DNA from: Daphnia pulex
Lineage: Eukaryota; Arthropoda; Branchiopoda; Diplostraca; Daphniidae
DNA: 64,000 nt
Direction: 5' to 3'
NCBI RefSeq assembly: GCF_021134715.1
Contig: NC_060023.1
Coordinates: 1,488,001 to 1,552,000 of the forward strand
Positions 43,561 through 57,781 of this stretch are shown in pieces. The position numbers were made by a program, and so were the translations under genes. A model generated the notes under the pieces. The model ran no database searches and was not told where the DNA came from. It saw only the letters and a list, made by a program, of their open reading frames with translations. Positions within the stretch are counted from its first letter, which is position 1; each line of letters begins with the position of its first letter.

Positions 43561-46500
43561 TTAACCTTCTTTGTAGCTGGAAGAGAGACGCAGACGCGAC
43601 CCAATTCCACCGTGAACGACAACAACGCTGCCGTTGTCGTGCTCCGACTTGGTGCGACGTCGCTCCGATTGAGAAACGACGCCGATGGCGTCAACATTCC
43701 TTTTGTTGACCTTTTCCTGACGTTTGTAACCGGCAGTGGTCGTGCACAAAGTCACTTTAGCCACTTTGCGGGAACGTTTACCCGCCGGCACCACGTTGAT
43801 CGAAACGGTCTCACCAGGAGAAGATTCCGTCGAAGTTCCAACCTATCAACAAATATTTAAAAATGAAGGAAAATCAAAGTTTAAAAATGTTGAATCTTTC
43901 ATACCAAGTTAAAGGCGCTAACACGTTGACATGGAAAGCGCTTGCGACGACGCTTCAATCCACCACTGGTCGGTATTTCACCCCCTCCGTTCTCCAAGGA
44001 CGATCCAGCGGTGGTAGATGTATGGTCGGCCGCAGCAAACCCTTGCGTGATGGCGATGGGGCGAGATTGACTCACCACCGGGCCGCCACCACCACCCGAG
44101 CGGGCCAGTTTGACATCGCCACTTTGGTTGTTGACCTTTGAATGCGACAACGATGGAAAGTCGGCCTCCAAATCGAACTGAAACTTCTTCCGGCCATGAC
44201 TGGATTTGCCAGCACGACCGAATTTCACCGGCAATTCACCCGCGTCCTCGGAACCGCAGCTTTCAGATAACTCGGCATCCGAACAGCTGCGATTGCGATC
44301 GCGAGAATTCTCAGCAACCGGTATGCCATGTAGAAACGGACATTCTTCACCTGAATCAAAATTGAATTTAAGTGATGATTGCAATTTGCAACAAGTGAAA
44401 CAAATCAATTATTTTACCTTTGAAACAAGAAGATTCAATCCAAAATCTGCACGGAATAGATCCGAGATCGTGGGAGAATTTGCAATCAGGGCGACGACAT
44501 TCACCTTCGACGAAAAAGCTACACGGGCGCTTGGGACGACGGACGGTTTGCTGCTTTTGGCTGGTGCGACGTCTCCTACGACGACTGTTCTTCCCTCCAC
44601 CACCACTAGCCGTTTCCGAAGCTTTCATCGAATCCAAAGAGCCGTAAATCTCGTCAAAGAATTCGTCGTCCAAGTACTCGACGGGGATGTTGGGTGGTGG
44701 CCAAGATTCCGCCAAGACGTCCGGATCTGCCCACTGCTCGCAACCATCCTCCGCCACACCATAGGGCTGTGGGATCCATTCGCAAACATCAACTTGGTCA
44801 ACACCCCCAGTGTCCTCGACGAATGGATTCCACAGCTCATCCAGATCAAATTCTTCAACGTCTTCTTGCACAGACACCGCCACCGGTGGCGGGCACGAGG
44901 CCTCTGTTGGCACCATCACTACCTTCACGTCAGGAACTTGGCCAATATCAGTAGCCTCTCCCGTTGCATCACCAGATGGCGAGTCACGGCTGTCACCGAC
45001 AAGTTGTTGTTCTTCTTCATCGACCTCACGGTTGAGGGCTGTGGCAACGTTCCAAACTTCATTCAACAGTCCATCCATTTCTTCCTCTTTGCCATTATTC
45101 TGCTCCTTCTCTTCATCCTCGTCTACCTCCTCGAGTTCATCATCTCCTTTCAGATCTTCCTTCAACTCCTTGGTTACCGTTTTGGCGTCAAACTTCCACA
45201 CGTCCCCAACATCCAAAAGTCCATGGCTGGCCGTTAGTGAAGCAGCAAAAGGATAAGAGATCGACAAAGGTGCGACAGACGACAGTTTCTCTGTTGAATA
45301 AAATAAGGACAATATTTTAATCGACTTGAACGGGTTAATAAAAGAAAAAAAGAGATCTACAGTACCGGGGTCGACTGAAAGCCTGGCATCAGTTTGGCAA
45401 CACTTTTCCGTTTGAACGACTCGGAATTTCAGCGTAAATGGGGTGGCAGAACGGCTGGTTTGCTGCTCTTGTTCGTTCTGATCTAAAGCCAACGTCGATG
45501 GACTCGGGGAAGGTGGTAACTTGTAGACCATGTACTTGGCCCATCCCTTCCATCCATCGCCGTTCTCCTCACAATCAGGTAGATAAAGAGCACCACTAGG
45601 GCTGCGCAAAAAGTGAACTTCTTCCGGCTGAGCGTCCACATCAAAAGTCGCTCCATCGCTCACCTAATACCAACAACAAAGACATTTTAAACCGGGTTCA
45701 CATTACATCTATTGATTGAAATGAAAATGCAGTACCTGGACCTCAACATCCCCTTCCTGTTGAATGGGACAAAAGTGGGTCTTGGGCGACGTCAGGAGAT
45801 TCTCTTCTTCTTCATCGTCAGGCCGTTCAGGTTCTTTCAAAATGTGTTCTACTTCGTGCTCGTCATTGTCAGGATGTCCTTGGACAACTCCTCCAGCAGT
45901 TGCAAGATTGGCCAACCATTCCAACAATTTGCTGCTCTTGGGCAAAGCCTTTTGCAGAGACCTGGCCAAAACGGGGCTAAATCCACTCTTCTCCGGATGA
46001 TGATTCAAAAGAGCCAAACTCAGCTGGACAGCCGTGTCTGCCGGCGATTTCGCTACCAAGTTGGAAAGCCACGGGGTAGCAGGCTCGGGTCCCATTAAGG
46101 CCCAATCCGACTCGACCGGGGCCCAAATGTTACTGGCATCTCCAACCGGATGACTCCAATCAGATTCTCCTTTCCAATCACCCAGAGTGCCACCGTCACC
46201 AATGGCGCCGACAGGAGATTCGGAGTCGAGAACAGCATTGTCTTCTTCGTGAAGCTGGCAGAACGACTTGAAGGCATTATTCAGCACGTCGCTCAAAAGA
46301 GCAGCTCCATCTTCTCCGTCAAATCCGGTGCCCCGCTCATAGAGACGACCTTTGGTGCTGGTGGTCGTCGCGTTGGTGTTGACGGGCGGAGTAGGAGCTC
46401 GCTCCAGGGAACTATCTCTCGAACAGTCGCCGAAGTAAGCCTCTGAAGCGCACGACTCGCCATAGACGTGCAACTCAACTTGTTGCGGACAAGAAGAAGA

Positions 46501-47549
46501 AGGGGTAGCAACTATAGCTAGTTGAGGGTTGGGAGGCGGTGACAAACGCGTTCCGGTCATCCGGACGAAACGAACGCGCGTCTGCTGGGTCTTCTCGGCA
46601 GACTTGCGGACGTTCCATATCGATTCAGTCACCAACTGGGTGGTGCTCTGCAGTAAACCAAGGCACAAGTTAGATAATCAACCTTCTGCACGAGATATTA
46701 TAATAGTAAAATAAAAGTAGACAAATTGTACCTCATCGGAATCAGAGAGGAACTCGAGTGGGGGGAAAGCCTGGCGGTAGTGTTCGGCCGGATCACCGCC
46801 TTCCGGAGACGAGACGCTGGTAAACGAATCCGAGTCGGAAGAGCTGCTGGCCGCTTCGAAACATTCTGGGGCACTGCCGTGATTGGTCCAACGTTGCTTG
46901 ACGTGTCCGTCATCGCAACTGGCACCGCCATTCTGCTCCAGTTGCAGGAGCTTCAGGCGGGCGCAAAGTTCATCGACCAACTTCTCAACAGGCCCCCACT
47001 GACCATCGTCCGTAGCCGATAGTAGGCACTCAATGGCAGCGCATTTCTTCAACGCCTCTTCGTCACCGTTCCACGAATGGGGACGCCTTCTTGGCGTCGC
47101 ACATTGCCCCTGGTTCCGTCCACTGATGAATGAGACAAGCAAAATTCAAATTTTAATACATTGCAACGACAGCAGTAAAAGTTTGTTTAGAGTTCTAGTC
47201 ATATTTACTTGTTTGTGGCCATGTTGCTTGATCTTTTAGCGACATGATGGCCTGTGCCGCAACTTTTGGCTGCTGCAAAGTTCTTCTTCGACGGTCGACC
47301 GCGCCTCGTTTCTTTCATATGGCGTTCCAGTCGCAATTCCAGTTCAAACGCAGCGCGCGGATTCCAGTTGCGCTGAGTCTCGGGATCCAACTCGAGCTCG
47401 GCTTCGGCTTCCGCCACTTCCGAGTGAAGCAGGATGGATAAAACAGCACGGGCATAGAGTGAAGCAGCCTCAACTCCTCTGGCTTCCAGTTCGGCGCCAA
47501 GCCACTCACCCAGGCCGGCAGGCATGGCAACGGGAGCTGCGTAACGCAT
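43561..47549 (-). CDS. large CCCH zinc-finger protein
   Basis: Seven coding exons: 47549-47209, 47122-46732, 46647-45736, 45663-45366, 45290-44418, 44350-43905, 43842-43561, giving 1180 residues; all phases close. The start is the first ATG after an in-frame stop (MRYAAPVAMPAGLGEWLGAEL). Residues 1-70 resemble the PWI/CCDC43-like helical domain. Long acidic and Ser-rich parts follow. Two CCCH fingers at about 898-955 read CX7CX4CX3H (CSFFVEGEC...CKFSH) and CX7CX5CX3H (CRFWIESSC...CPFLH), the second split by an intron. A poly-Arg tract precedes them, and FDLEADFPSL follows. RNA binding is likely; I cannot name the orthologue. Confidence 0.82.
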
Positions 47550-49560
47550 GGCACTACGACTGCCCCCAAATCCCTTCTGCCCCTCCACCTCCTCGTCCGA
47601 CCGTACCCACCAACAGGACTTTCACCTCCTCTTCCCTTACTTTTTGAAATCTAGAATTAAAAATAACATTAGAATTGCATGAGATTAAAGAGTTAAAATG
47701 TTAACGTACCTTTATAACAGAAAATATGCATAGCAGTAGCAGTAACGACTGCAACGAATTATTAATCTAACGTCCGGCAAAGACTAAGTCTGTCTCGGCT
47801 CACAACTGACTTTTTTGTGGGTTTTTTTGTGTGTTTGAATGAAAAATTTGAAATTTAGGTAGGGGGATAAGAATCAAAACTCAGACGTAGGATAACGTTG
47901 TAAACGGGACAGGGCGCGAAATTAAATCAATAAATAGCTTATTCTTTTTCTCCTTTCTTTTCTTTTTATGGAGATTTCTTTTCTTCTTTTGTTTCTTTTT
48001 TGTTTAGTTTTCTTTTTATTTGAAAAATACAGTGTGAATTCCTGGGCTGTATCTCCACTTCGCTTTCAATTTCTTGTTCTTTTCTTCCCGATTCCTTGTT
48101 TTGTCCCCTCTCTTAAGGAAAGGTGTTGGGTGAGGTTGGCTATTTTGTGCCCTTTTGACTAGATCGGGTAACTATTTTTGTTTTCTCTTCAAGGATTGAA
48201 GGCACGAAACAACTTGAAGATTTTGAAAGTGAAGCCTGCTACCAGAAAGTGTGAAACCAAAGGGGGGTGCAAGAGTTACACACACTTTACAAGTGCTCTT
48301 GAAGATTCACATAAAACCTGCAAATAAGAAACAACAAATGATGAATGTTGTCAAGACAATGGAGGATATAATGATTAATGATACTCACAAGATGTCCACT
48401 AGCGCCAGAACGATACACAGCCTTTCAAGGAAGATTCCAGTTAGAATCTTCCAGGTGGGAATTACAAAATAAAGCAGTAGTGTATGGTAGTATTATTTCG
48501 GATTATATAACATAGGTTGGTTTTGGTGAAGCGCTCAGAAAAACTTAGAAGAATTGTGGAGGGCAAATGGAGTCAGTCAGCAGTTTGTGGGCCGAGTGGT
48601 GGCCGGCACAGCTCACAAGGCTGGCACAAGGGCTAACCACATATAACACCACTTCAAAAGGCATGGCACATAATCTGCAAAACAATCAGAACAAAAAGAA
48701 AGATGGTTAAAAATGGTGATTAAAACTTAATTGAGCTTCAACGTCAGAAACTCGTTCGAATACAATTGTCAAAACATTGATAAGGCAGGAGATGTGGGTC
48801 ACCTAATGTCGATGAATCATTTTCTGGGTAACTAGAGTTTCTAAGTTTTAAGGACAATTTAATCGACACGTTATCACAAGTTGAAAGTGTGGCGTAATTC
48901 CCACGACGCAGTCACCCCAGTGAGACTTGAAAAAGCTCAACTTTGGTTGGCCCTCCACAACACACAAATGAAGGGTAAAACCTAAAATGACGCAAGAGGG
49001 GGCGCGCGACGTGCTATCAGTGGGGGAAAAAATCGAATGCTGACGTCACTTCGTGAAATTTTGATATTTAGAATCTAACCCCATTATTTCGAATGCATCT
49101 TTGAATAGATCTGAAACTTAAATCAACAAAAAAAATCTCCCCCAGCCTTTTCACTTCTTATTCGATTCGAATTGCAATGGCTATTGGCTATCGAAGCTGC
49201 ACGTAGTAAAATCGAGGATCAAAACAAAGCACGACAGAAAGGTGGGCGGGAGCCAGTTGAGCCACCCAACAACAACCACCAGAAATGGACGACTGTTCAA
49301 TCTACAGCATTCAGTTAGCGTACGTTACGATTCACATCCTAGAAAACTGATATACTAAACAAGTGGTCGTCAAGGTGAGAACTCTTACCTTGGTGCGAGG
49401 CATATTCGCGACTTGAAAAAGAAACTGCTTGGTTTTCTTTTTGGATAAAAAAGAAAACGAAACCAAAGTCACAAGACTTATCTCCGTGTCCTCCCTGGCC
49501 TTGGAGCTCGGAGAGAGAGAGAAAATGGCGGCTAGAGAGGAAGGGACTTTCAATGACGCG
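47550..49560 (-). other. 5' leader and probable promoter region of the CCCH gene
   Basis: A 5' UTR exon probably begins at the acceptor at 47651. Near 49400-49550 the minus strand has a pyrimidine-rich, YY1-like GCCGCCATTTT start region followed by ATGCCTCGCACCAAG and a GTAAGA donor. That short ATG exon does not join the main frame. Two other exon-like stretches (48660-48545 and 48455-48395) have hydrophobic frames but no convincing partners. I therefore treat this as leader sequence with unresolved exons, perhaps with a small separate gene. Confidence 0.35.
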
Positions 49561-51155
49561 CGTGACTCTTAAAGCCACCGCTAGGTGTCGTATGTGTTTC
49601 GTCGCGGGAAACGTGATCGTGAATTAAAATGAAAGAATAGGAAAGAGTTTTGTTTCATTTTTCTTATTTAGGGAGGGAGAGTGAGACGAAGGTCAAGCGG
49701 TCGTTTTACAGGCGGGTTGATCTCTGCCATTGGACTTGACCCCGAACTTGAAACAATAACATTTCATGGTCAATTTCTTTGAATCAACTGTAACTGATGC
49801 ATTTAAAAATAAGGAATTTCCGATGCCAATTTTTTAATTCTATCTAATTGGTCGGAGGTATTTTGGTCAAACATTGACGTCATGGTTTTGGAACGTGTCC
49901 AACTTCATTTTGATGCCAATTTAATACCTCTGCCAAAATGTTTAAATTTACTTAATTTTTTCTTGTTGCGAGAGAGAAATAAAGGAATAAACAGAAATAT
50001 GCTTTCACGGTTCATTTCGATAATACACGAACTACACGCACTCCATCACTTACAACAATTTTTTGACAATGTCTGCAACTGAAATAATTCAATTAATCCA
50101 AGTGTGGCAAATTCAATTTGACGCGGGCACACGTAACAAATAAATATTCGGGACATTTTTCGTCTGCTAGGCTTATTTCTTTTTCCTTTTTTTTTTTTTA
50201 AAATGCCTAAATAACAATTCAAACAGTTTTTCATTTTTCAAATAGTTGATGATGCTGGGATTTGTGTCTCAGACATGTATAAAGATATTTAATCAGGATC
50301 AGGTCAGCATTTATTTGATGGCCAAAGACGACAAAGACTATTGTGTGCATTTTCTGTATACGTGTGTGTGTGTGAATAAATAGAATTGAGTAAATAATAA
50401 CTATTGGTCATCAAAAAATGTTTGGTCTTTCTTGATGGGATGGATACGAGAGGAGATGGTCATTCAAAAATGGGCAGCCCGGCAGTTGCTGCCCACACAA
50501 GAAAACTAAACTGTATACTTCTATAGCTACTACAATTGTTTACATTAGCTGTCAAAACACAAAGTATCATATACCATTTTGTCGTGTGTGTGTCTGTGTG
50601 TGTGTGAATGGAGTTTTGTTAACGAAAAAATGTACATCTCAGGGGAAAGTAAACATCAGGTTGAAATCAAAGGAGGGCGGGATGAGTGAAACTTTGTGGA
50701 AAACTTGTTACACACACACAAAACACAAAGTCAGATTTGAATAATATCACAGTCAGAGTTTCACCAACACATTAACTACAACACACACAAATAGAGTTAA
50801 CAAAAAGAAAAGTGAGGGGGGATTGAAGTGAACTGAATTTGTACGTGGTGAAATCAATCAACCACAAATAAAAGAGTGCCAGCATTCAATCCCCATGGAT
50901 TAAAGACACACACACACACACAGAGTTTGTTTGAACACCGACAGCATTTGATATAGTTAATCGTGTGAATATGTAGACTTCAGATAGTTCATTCCTATGT
51001 CAATAAATAGTGGTAGGGAGTTGGGACACACTTAATTAAGTAGTAGTAATATAGTACTATAACAGTTTTTGAGATAATAATGGATGAATTTGAATTCCAT
51101 TCCAAAAAACAAGTCCTTTTCGACCATCTGAATCTTTATATAGACCGGTTGTTGT
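49561..51155. other. intergenic with microsatellites
   Basis: It contains (TG)n at 50581-50605, (CA)n near 50900-50925 and many CACACA tracts; the right end should be the 3' UTR of the minus-strand gene ending at 51156. No gene recognised. Confidence 0.4.
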
Positions 51156-54100
51156 TCAACTACTCGACCCTCCGTGTTGAAAGTGATGCAGAACTTGTTT
51201 CGTGTACTCCAGCAAGTTGATGTAATCCCTGACGATGATGAAATCGCGGAGATTGCGGCCAGAAGCGCTCCGCATGTCGCGGTATTTGTTGTCCATCAAC
51301 TGACGGGCAGCGTCGGCATCGGGCTCGACGTGTTTCTCGATCATGGCCATCTGCAACGAGCACAAGACCTGCATAATAAAATGTCAAGAAATTAATCTCT
51401 CATATCTGTGCAATTCATTTTAAACAAAATTTCTGCAATCAATTATTACCATGGCGAGTTTGTTCTCGGTTGTGGCAAATTGTTCCAGAAAATCCCCGCC
51501 GTAGACGGCCCTGTCAAGGATAACTTGTTCCAGACCTACGGCTATCGTCTGTGAGGCCAGGTACAACTTTTTCAGCGTTGCTCCCAACTATTGATGATGA
51601 ATTGATTAATTCAAAGAATAAAAATTAAGAGCTGCCTTTTTCATTTAGCCTCAATCAAAAATGAATAATTTTACCTCGAGGGAATCGAGTTGACGAGGGA
51701 CGAGCTGGGCCCCGATGACCTTTGGCACGGCTTCATAGGCCGGCAACCAATCGTAGTGAAAATGCGCCCACGTTCGGACCATCTCGTCAAAGTCCATCCG
51801 GAACAGCGATCGCACCTGGTGGGATCGAATTAACAAACAAAAACAAACAAAAAACATGATTAGACACACGTACTAGGTATACACACATGTTGTAAATGAA
51901 TGACAACTTGTCACTTTCAACTCCTCCCACTATACGTCAAATTGGGTTGGAGGGGGGGGGGACTAAACGAAAAAGTTTAAGGATATGCGTGTAAACAAAT
52001 TTGGAAGCTTATTATTTTTAAAAATAGTACACACATGGCCTTATAGAGTCTTTTTTAAAAAACTATTGTGGTTTTTTTTCAAAATTGCGATTGCTCAATC
52101 GGAACTACTGCGAATTCTGGATCGGCCTCTCTGTGTACGTACAAGAGGTCGTCGGATATCCGGTTTTTGCGGTGGTCTTGGAGGAGACCAGGAGACGGGA
52201 GGAAAATTGCGTGCAGCCGGAAGAGTCCGGATCGTGGGAAAAAAATATTTTTTCGTTCGTTCGTGAGTGCGTGGGTGTATATAGTTGTGTACCGGAGATG
52301 GTATTTTATTTTTGCGGTGGCACAAAATTGAAAATGTTTTCTTTTCTTTTATTAAGTTGAAAACGGTATTTGATTATATTTGTACAAGTGACAAATACGA
52401 AGAAAAATTCCGAACGATTTTCAATTGCAGTTTCGTAGAAACACTAACGGCCTAGACATACACACAAGAAAAAGGGGGATCTATTGTTCAGGTATACTTT
52501 CTAACTCTCTATATGACTCGACTCTACCCATTAAGAAAAATATAAAAAAAGGGCGGAGGGTTTTTCCAGTCTTCCCTATCGGAATTTCAAAAATTCCCCC
52601 CAAAAAACAAATCTGCGATGTTTTAATTAATTTCAATTCAATTTAAAATAAAAATGCCATTTTAATCGATTTAAATGAGAGCTCAGCTGGTATCATTAGA
52701 CTTCCGGCGGGATTGACCCTTTATCAAGAAAATGTGTACCGCAAGTGTGACGTCACAACAATCGCGCACCGTGGGAAAAATGTATTTCTCGATACTTTTT
52801 ATTTTTTTAAAAAGACGGTGGCATTCCGAGTGTGTCCTGGACAATTTTCACGTAAATTGATGCGTGGGCGTTCGTTTTTTTTGTGTTTTTGGCAAGGAGG
52901 AATCGTAAAAAAAGAAAAAGTGGAGCTTCCGGAACTCATTACATCCAAGTGTCTTAGGGGTCACCACACAACCACGGAAAAGCTCCTGAAGAAAGCTCCA
53001 AAAAATGATTTAACAATCTGTTTCGGTTTCATCAGTTTTCAATTTCCAAAATTTAAAAAATTCTGGCAGACTAAACATTCCGCCTTTTTAAATAAAAGTT
53101 AATAAAGGTAAATCCCATCTCTAAGCTCTTGTCCATTTCAGAAAATATCGGAAAATGACTTGTTTAAATAGAATTCCCCAATGGTATAAAAGATATGTAT
53201 AGACGGTACCACAAAAAAAAAGAGAGTGAAAGGATTCGTTTTTAACCACCGACTGACTGAGGATTTTTTGTTTTGAACCAAAAACCGTGGGGTTATTCCC
53301 AGTAGAGACTGGTGGATTTTTGGAGATCCAGTGATACATTCCAACCGACCAAAACACCACACGCATAACCCACCTTTTGGCTGTGTGTGTGTGCAATTTT
53401 CTACGAGTAAAGACAGGCCTATACATGAGCTATTTCAAGACTCTATTGTTTGGTTTCATGACACCTCTTTAAACCTTTTTCCTTCCAACCTGCGAAAATC
53501 GTGTGACATTGCGAAGGAATTTGGTTGCTTCTAATAATCCTAAGAGAGAAGACGGTAGCCAGCCCAGAGGCTGTGAGGAGGGAGTAGTATGTTAACGACA
53601 TCCGGAATTTTTTAAAAAAAAGAAAAGAAAAATGGTTGTTGCAACAACAACCTTTTCTAGAACAACTTACAAATTCATCTTTGAAGGATTCAATCTGGCT
53701 GAGAGCAATGTCAACGTCGAGGACGGCATTGGCGGCAATTTCGGAATCTTCCAGCGGCGGAGCATCCGGGTCGACGCCGGAATCGTCCAGGATGCCACCG
53801 CACGGGTTGACCCACTTGGGCCGGACGTCGCGGAATCGGTCGCCCATTCCTCCTCGACCACCACCTACCCAAAAAAAAATTAAAATTAATTAATTTCAAT
53901 TCAATTTAAAATTAAATGGATTAAATATACCTTCGAGAGGAACGGGAACGACATCGTCACTTTCAACGTCCAAATCGGTGGCCGTTTCATCGTCCATAGT
54001 CGAAGGTGTCGGGCTGTTCTTGTGACGTTGAACCGGTGCGGCCATGACGTTTCTGGTAGCGCAGCAGATGATGAACACGATCCAGCTGACCGTTCGGGCT

Positions 54101-54898
54101 TCTGTTTAAAACAATTGACAAACAAATAATTGAAAATTAGAATTTTGTTTTTTTGACTGGGACATCTGCGATGGTGAGAGACACGAGCGTCCCTTTTAGG
54201 ACTATAACAACGACGTCGCGTGTGACTAACCAACCACAAACCTCCCTACCAGCCCCCCCTTGCTCACCACCACGCGATCGCACGGGACAATTTCCTTTCC
54301 GCGTGCTGGATGACTCAAAGAGAAACACCAAACAATTGGAAAATAAGAGAGCCTATATATATTATTACGTCATTCTTTTTTCGAAATCCGGGTTGAACAT
54401 AGAAACTAATCATCATTAAAATAGATGAATCATCTTTGTATGTCTAGACTTGATAGGTACACGTGAGATATGGCGGCTTAAGAAAAAATCACTGATTCGA
54501 CAATTGTGTCTCAAAATCAAAATGAAAAATCCAAAAATCTCAGGTAAAGAAAATGTCACCACGAGGTGAGAGAAAATCGGTAAAAGGCCAGGGGGGTTCA
54601 TTTTGGTCGGGAAACGACCTTGAGCTGAGCAATGGTCGTCCAAATGATTTGTCTTTTACTCTCATTATTACCTGGAATCTGAATCAAAAGATAAGACTAT
54701 CTTTGATGGACATTGACGAGACAAACATTTCCAGCTAAATGTTCAACCCAAAACACGTCAAATGAAAGTTCTAATAATCAACTTACGCTGGCCAATGTGT
54801 CTGAAATTGAGTAAAGACGAGTGTCGCTTTTTGGAGACGACGATCCGTCTGACGGTAATCGGTTGGGCGACAATCACAAATTCACTCGATGAAATCAT
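51156..54898 (-). CDS. conserved-looking helical protein with one hydrophobic segment, unknown
   Basis: Six exons: 54898-54787, 54101-53931, 53864-53671, 51815-51675, 51587-51450, 51368-51156, giving 322 residues with all phases consistent. The start MISSSEFVIV has a good CAAAATG context; an in-frame upstream Met (MIVLHVCAGLFYGYF) is an alternative. A hydrophobic stretch TVSWIVFIICCATRNVMA at about residues 42-59 may be a late signal or anchor. An acidic linker (DDETATDLDVESDD) follows. The C-terminal 200 residues are predicted helices: DFDEMVRTWAHFHYDW, LGATLKKLYLASQTIAVGLE, AMIEKHVEPDADAARQLM, LRDFIIVRDYINLLEYTKQ. I recognise no family; a secreted helical bundle is conceivable. Confidence 0.72.
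51865..53670. other. long intron and flanks; no feature seen
   Basis: Most of this is the 1.85-kb intron between exons 3 and 4 of the helical-protein gene (51816-53670). A poly-G run lies near 51949-51961. Frames inside it are low-complexity and lack splice support. Confidence 0.5.
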
Positions 54899-57781
54899 TT
54901 TGGGGAAAGTCAAAAGTCGTGAAAAAAAATACCCGTAAAACAATCCCGCACACACATGCAACACAATCATGTACACAACACACACACTCGCCAACAACAA
55001 GATTAGATTAAATGAATAATCGATCCCGGCACTGACGTTCTCTAATGTGTTCACCGTTCAACGGAGAAATGGAAACTGAGGGATAAAAATTGAACGATGG
55101 GGGAAAAAACAACGTGGCGGTGACACACACACACACACTCACACACACACAGACGATGATTGGCAATTGGGTGGGCGATAGGAACGACTGGACTGGCCTA
55201 CTCGGAAGGAGCTTGTCAACTGATTGCTACTGACGTCGGACACCTTATATTTTTATGATCCGTTGCATCAACGTCTATATACTAAGTCTGTTGCTTCACT
55301 CATAGTTTCAGTGTGTGTGTAGTCCCCCCATAATTGTGTGTGTGATGGGGGACGACCCACCAAAACAGACCCACCCTACCCCCCCTATAGGTGCCCCAGT
55401 GCACACTACATCTCAGGTAAGAAAAAACTAGAAAAATCAACCAGGTTCGAATCTGGGAGGTGCTATCAAAATTAAGTTCCGCCCTTATAATGTTTCAAGT
55501 CACCTCCCACTTAGACACACACCTTGGCTCGCCCACCTTCTATACTGTCGGTCGGATGCTGGTGAAGAAGAATCTTTCTGGCGGGCCATTTGTTTGGGGA
55601 AATTCTTTTTTTTTTTTTTCCAGGTGGGAAAACATAGAAGGGACCGACGGTTATTGGTGGGACGGAGGTGAAAGAAGAGGCGGGGCTTACGAGGGAGGGA
55701 GATTCCGTGACGTCAAAAAACTATGACGTCATAGGTAATAGAAATAAGAAACCAAGAAACCGCAGAGCCGTTTTTACTGGGAATCATTTTTTTTCAATAT
55801 AGAGAAACGAACCAGCATCCATTTCCGGACACTTCCGGTGGTTTTTCGGAAATACTATGTACGTATACATTTGCAATTCCCAACGTAGCGGGATTCTTGG
55901 TTTGTTTTTTTACGTATTCAATGATTGGAAAATATTTACAGCAGAGTACGACCGGCACTTTCTGAGGGTTCCATTCATTTCTGGGCTTTGCTAGTTACTA
56001 CGACTGCGACAAAGTCAAATGTTTTAGATTCAACTTTTAGCGTTTGGGCACGGTTATATAACTCCAAAAATTTCGGGAAATTGGTTTTGCGTAACACATA
56101 TCTTTTTGATCTACGGAATATCGCGGAAATTTTACCGTTTCACCAAATAATTCTATAAGCTTGGTTCGCAAATACTTTTGACAGTTGATAATTTCCGAAC
56201 GGGAGAAACATTTTACGTAACGAGTTTAAAATTTGGCAAAGCAGAAATGAAAATGGTAAAATTAATTTAATTAGAATTTCTATTAAATGAAGAATTTCAA
56301 TGAAAACTATTAAATGAAAGCAAATTAAAGAAGCCATTTTCATTCAAATTTAATATAAATAATAAGAGTATGTTATGCAGGTCTATTACATCGCGTTTTA
56401 CTTTAATCTTAAAACGGGAAAATAAAATCAATTCAAAGCAAAATGGCAACGATATTCTTCACTTAATAAAATGAAATCATTGATTGTCCTACAACAATAA
56501 ATGATGATTTAAGCCAACACACAGTTAGGCTTTTGCCATTTTGCATTGACCTTATAGGGGAAAAAACGAAAGATTTTCGTTCAGTTTAGTGATAGCATCG
56601 CCTGACGTCGCCCCGCCCAATTTTTCCAAGTTCCGGGAGAAAAGGAAGACGTTTGAAATCAATCGAGTTGCGATATTGTAGACCAGTGAAAGTTTTTAGG
56701 GCCATATAAAGACTCGTGTGTTTGGGAGTCTCTATACTTCCGTTGTACTTCCGGTTTCAAATTTATCAAATAAGCAAGGATTAACCAACGGGATTTTCCC
56801 CCCCACTAAAGAAAGAAAAAGTGATCACGGCGACTGTTGCACGAATATGTCACGGTCCGGTGATCTATGCACTTTCCACCTTGCGGAACTGGACGTGCAA
56901 CACGGGACGAGAGCAATCACCAGGCCCATTCATTAAAAATATTCCCAAAAATTCGTTGTATACGTCACGAAAAAAGGCCAATCTATCTATAGTGGTGACG
57001 ACACGTTAATCTCATCATTACCTATGACTCGCCAGGCCGACGACGAAGTGAACCCATTTCCGTTGCAACCGATGAGGAAATAGGTTCTGGTATTTATAGA
57101 GGGTCTCACAGTGTCTGGATTTTGGCGGTTACAGGAATGTCATAAATTCCTGAAAAAGATTCCTACGAAGGTTACCTAATCATTTCAGATGGGCCAGGCA
57201 AGAGTTCAAAGATCAACCGGATTGCAGATATGATTGTGGCCTGAACTTAGACATTGGACTGCCAAAGCTGAAAAGTGGACGAGTCATTGCAAAGCTGGCT
57301 CTATAAATTGCCCTGCACATCCCCCTAGAATAAGGACAGAGATCAAACCAGGCAAGAGATACTCGTTAAGGCTTGAAAAAAGATAGCGATGACAAAGTGC
57401 AACGCATAAAACTGATAAAAATAAAACACGAGCCAAAATGGAAAACCTGTTTCGTCATCGTGAGCTCAGTCACAACTAGATAAAAACTGATGTACAAAAT
57501 GGGTGGTAATAATAATGAAAACTCACCTGAAAACCAGTTTTTCTATATTTATGATGAATGAATCGAAAAATCTAGTCAAAATAAAAGCTAAAAGAAGCAT
57601 TTGATAAAGGCGCCAACCAGTTGTTGGGAACACTGATGCACGTGTTGTGCAAAAAGAAAAATTAGCAGACGCCCAGGTGAATTTTATTTAATCTGATTTA
57701 AAGCAATTTGGCAACGCCTAGCCTCTATATCTCGACAAGGAAACTCGTCCCGAAAATATACACGTCAAATTTTCGCGTACC
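54899..57781. other. intergenic, no gene recognised
   Basis: Divergent space between the helical-protein gene and fucose mutarotase. It holds (CA)n at 55123-55152 and a C-rich tract near 55376-55386. Open frames here are short and unsupported. Promoters of both genes should lie at the two ends; no TATA box is evident. Confidence 0.4.

Noticed and set aside
49332-49578. Gene starting MPRTK at about 49405
   Set aside because: The short ATG exon has a donor but does not join the CCCH frame, and no other downstream exon fits convincingly; noted only as part of the leader region.
53896-54331. Alternate frames over exons 2-3 of the helical-protein gene
   Set aside because: They overlap well-phased exons and carry no independent support.
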